9,589 nt of DNA, taken from contig JAPLMV010000164.1 of assembly GCA_026386835.1 (NCBI GenBank), forward strand, positions 1 to 9,589. Reading direction: 5' to 3'. Shown here piece after piece: positions 5,415 through 9,589 of this stretch. The notes beneath the pieces were generated by a model, which saw only the letters and a list, made by a program, of their open reading frames with translations, searched no databases and was not told where the DNA came from. A program made the translations under genes and the position numbers. Origin of the DNA: Planctomycetota bacterium (GTDB lineage: Bacteria; Planctomycetota; Phycisphaerae; Sedimentisphaerales; Anaerobacaceae). Position 1 is the first letter of the stretch, and each line of letters starts with the position of its first letter.

Positions 5415-6509
5415 ACAAGCGAACATCCTGGTCAAACTGCTGGATATCAACATGATTTAACCCGACCGTCTCATCCAGCTTGGCCATCGGCTGACTTATA
5501 TCCGCAGTGCCCTTTACCCCAATATCTTCGGTGCTATATAAACTATGCACTCATCGGCAAGGCCTTCTTTCAGGAAAGATGAAAGCACCGTAGGCCCGCC
5601 TTCAACAAGCAACTGCTCAATGCAGCGTCTGCTCAATTCATCTATGATAAAGTGTAAATTCGACCCCCCCTGCGTATCAGGATAGGCAAGTATTTCGGCT
5701 CCTTTTTGTCTAAGTTCCTCGGCCTTTTGCGGATTTGCCTCGACCGCCCCATGCCATGCGGCAATCAATAGCGGCACATCTTTAGCGGTCGCCGTCAAAC
5801 TGCAGTCGGTCGGAATCCTGAAATTATTATCCAATACAATCCGTATCGGCTTTTTATTTTTGTCAAAAAGAACCGTCAATAGCGGGTCGTCAGCAAGTAC
5901 GGTATTTATGCCGACTAATATCCCCTGGACGCGCTTACGCAATTTCTGAACATCTTTTCTGCTTTGCTCTCCTGAAATCCACCTTTGTCCTGCCGCTCCA
6001 TCAGCCCAGGCCATTTTGCCGTCTATGCTTTGCGCCCATTTCAATATCACCCAGGTTTTGCCTGTGGCTGCGAATTTCATAAATGGAGCATTTAAAATTT
6101 TGGCCTCGATTTCACACAGACCCAGTTCCACTTTGACCCCTCCATTGCGTAACTGCTCGATGCCTTTGCCGCCGGCGTGTGCCGAGGGGTCGATTGTCGC
6201 TGCGAACACTTTGGCCACTTTGGCAGCGATAATCGCATCCGTGCATGGCCCTGTCTTACCCTGATGACAGCACGGCTCGAGGGTAACATACATCGTCGCA
6301 TCTTTTGGATTTGCGCCAAGATTTTTGCAGTCCTCAATGGCAATTATCTCAGCGTGCGGTCCGCCGAATTCCCTGTGCCAGCCCTGGCCGATAATCTGGT
6401 TACCCTTGACGATAACGCAGCCGACTAAAGGATTCGGCTCAGCCCCGCCAAGACCCTTCGCAGCCAGCTTCAACGCCGCCTTCATATATTTTTTGTCTTG
6501 TTCGCTCAT
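5392..6509 (-). CDS. ribD: RibD, bifunctional diaminohydroxyphosphoribosylaminopyrimidine deaminase / reductase, with a one-base frameshift near the 3' end
   Basis: RibD performs the second and third steps of riboflavin synthesis from GTP: deamination, then NADPH-dependent reduction of the ribosyl side chain. From the ATG at 6509, the deaminase domain (about 1-145) has PHAE (H52, catalytic E54) and EPCCHQGKTGPC with zinc ligands C80 and C89. The reductase domain (about 150 onward) shows WVILKWAQSIDGKMA, ILVGINTVLADDPLLT and LLVEGGPTVLSSFL. The open frame stops after ADECIVYIAPKILG, short of the family's end. The missing part follows in another frame, VKGTADISQPMAKLDE up to SGYIGKF with TAG at 5394-5392. 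One extra G in the GGGG run (5520-5517) restores a product of about 372 residues, normal for RibD. A TTG at 6524 is in frame but adds only MVLSY. It lies 58 bases after ligA; no FMN riboswitch is seen. Confidence 0.9.
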
Positions 6510-6532
6510 ATAACTCAAAACCAATACAATTC

Positions 6533-6556
6533 GTAGGGTGGGGTCTTTACCCCACC
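6533..6556 (+). repeat. REP-like hairpin, family A, copy 2
   Basis: Identical over 24 bases to 5254-5277: GTAG (6533-6536), stem GGTGGGGT (6537-6544) and ACCCCACC (6549-6556), loop CTTT. It lies in the 58-base ligA-ribD gap. On the minus strand it has no U tract, so it is not a standard terminator for ligA. Confidence 0.82.
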
Positions 6557-6567
6557 ATTTTATACGC

Positions 6568-8700
<2,133 letters not shown>

Positions 8701-8728
8701 CTAAACCCCAAGTTTGAGATAATTAATA

Positions 8729-8757
8729 TTGACATCGCTTTGGAACTATTGAATAAT
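8729..8757 (+). promoter_or_regulatory. Sigma70-type promoter for the WD40 lipoprotein gene
   Basis: A perfect -35 TTGACA (8729-8734), a 17-base spacer and AATAAT (8752-8757, five of six -10 matches) point rightward. The start would be near 8764, giving a leader of about 120 bases before the ATG at 8884. It is the best promoter match in the window and sits in the divergent gap between ligA and the lipoprotein gene. Confidence 0.5.
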
Positions 8758-8883
8758 CGACCACGAGAATGTTTAAACTATCGGACTCAGACAGAGGTCT
8801 TCTGGAGCAAGCCTATGTGTTACGCTTCAGATTAAAATTTGGGACGGATAAAATTTATATAACAGTTATTAGAAGGTTTAGCT

Positions 8884-9589
8884 ATGGATAATAATATATC
8901 ATCAAAGCACAATACTGTTTTTATTTTTTTTCTAACCTTTCTATTTTTTTCAATATCCGGATGCGGGTCTGCTCAAAAGTTAAAACTAACTAATTCATCG
9001 AAAACACCAATTTTCACTGCCAATATACCGAATGTCACATGTTTGGCACTTTCACCAGATAACCTGACTGTTTATGCAGGTCAATCCAATGGAAAGGTGA
9101 TTGCATATGATATAAGTCATGCAACATCTATTCCTCTTGACATCAATTGCGAAGGCAGACCATCTCATATAGCGGTTCATCCAAATGGGGCTATAATCGG
9201 CATTGGCACCTCTAAGAAAAGTGTAGAACTATGGGACATTAAGCAAAATAAGCGACTCATGACTTTATCATGCACTCCAATGCACCTTAATTCTTTCTGT
9301 TTTTCTTCAACTGGGTCAATGATTATGGCAGCGTATAGCTGCGATTCTGACTGTGCGATAGTAAGCGGGTCACTTGTAGAACGTAATTCAATCATTATAT
9401 GGGATACTGACAATGGTAGAATGAGACGGCGTTTCGATTGGCAAGCTGCCACGGTAGCAGATGCAAAATTCTCACCTGATGAAAATTCTGTGTTCTCGGT
9501 CGGTGGGGATTGTTTACAGTGGGATATAACTACAGGTAAAATTCTAAAAACGTTTACAGGCAAGCACGGACATTTTAAGGGTATTAATG
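8884..9589 (+). CDS. Putative lipoprotein with WD40-like beta-propeller repeats, N-terminal part (runs off right edge)
   Basis: An uninterrupted frame of 235 codons starts at the ATG at 8884, behind AGAAGG (8871-8876) seven bases upstream, and has no stop before the window ends. Residues 11-26 are hydrophobic (TVFIFFLTFLFFSISG) and end in the lipobox ISGC with the acylated cysteine at C27. Glycine follows at +2, so outer-membrane placement is likely. Four WD40-like blades follow: about 50-78 (VTCLALSPD...IAYDIS), 93-123 (HIAVHPNG...VELWDIK), 135-177 (SFCFSSTG...IIIWDTDNG) and 190-222 (DAKFSPDE...LQWDITTGK). Such propellers are usually protein-binding scaffolds; no catalytic domain is visible and the partner is unknown. 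The gene is visibly more AT-rich than its neighbours and is the only one on the plus strand, so it may be a separate acquisition. A 128-codon open frame on the opposite strand here is a shadow. Confidence 0.82.
   Translation, partial: MDNNISSKHNTVFIFFLTFLFFSISGCGSAQKLKLTNSSKTPIFTANIPNVTCLALSPDNLTVYAGQSNGKVIAYDISHATSIPLDINCEGRPSHIAVHPNGAIIGIGTSKKSVELWDIKQNKRLMTLSCTPMHLNSFCFSSTGSMIMAAYSCDSDCAIVSGSLVERNSIIIWDTDNGRMRRRFDWQAATVADAKFSPDENSVFSVGGDCLQWDITTGKILKTFTGKHGHFKGIN

Noticed and set aside
6510..6567. FMN riboswitch before ribD
   Set aside because: The 58-base gap holds only the GTAG hairpin; it is far too short for the RFN element and none of its conserved parts are seen.
9177..9563. 128-codon minus-strand open frame at the right edge
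   Set aside because: It is antisense to the WD40-like lipoprotein, which has a lipobox, ribosome binding site and promoter; the minus frame has none of these.

Overview
The window looks like a piece of a Planctomycetota chromosome, most likely from the Phycisphaerae/Sedimentisphaerales side. That is an inference from style and not a proof. The clues are a pseudopilin cluster feeding into pilM, a PilX/GspK-like protein carrying a LamG domain, a GspG-type pilin ending in a GWWYN...IRANS tail, middling GC, and many small hairpin repeats between genes. Except for the last gene, everything is transcribed on the minus strand, so gene order runs from high to low coordinates.

Layout along the minus strand. 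ligA (NAD-dependent DNA ligase, 8562-6568) is followed after 58 bases by ribD (bifunctional riboflavin deaminase/reductase, 6509-5392). The 3' end of ribD is split by a one-base frameshift in a G run. A roughly 500-base spacer (5391-4894) follows. It holds a direct repeat of the ribD 3' end, two REP-like hairpins and the leader of the pilin operon. The pilin block then runs: major GspG/PilA-like pilin (4893-4414), a strong hairpin terminator/attenuator, GspI/PilV-like (4258-3827), GspJ/PilW-like (3676-3038), PilX/GspK-like with a LamG domain (2993-1330, split by a second one-base frameshift), a 492-base spacer, GspH/FimT-like (837-256), and the start of pilM (236 to the left edge). On the plus strand at the right edge a lipoprotein with WD40-like blades begins at 8884 behind a good sigma70-type promoter and runs off the window.

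How the genes work together. The five pilins share the G|F(or M)-hydrophobic prepilin signal and would be cut by a PilD-type peptidase encoded elsewhere. GspG would form the fibre, GspH/I/J/K-like proteins the tip and initiation complex, and PilM the cytoplasmic part of the inner-membrane platform. The mix of T2SS-like pseudopilins with PilM points to a hybrid type IV filament system. The LamG domain on the PilX/GspK-like protein is the best candidate for a glycan- or surface-binding tip.

The most notable non-genic signal is a set of three hairpins (5254, 5293, 6533), each with GTAG directly abutting the 5' foot of the stem and a pyrimidine-rich loop. This is the layout of REP elements handled by RAYT transposases. 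Nearly every spacer near the pilin genes also holds a different short repeat. Two one-base frameshifts in otherwise intact genes mean either sequence errors or recent gene damage, and an annotator should treat both genes as continuous until this is checked.
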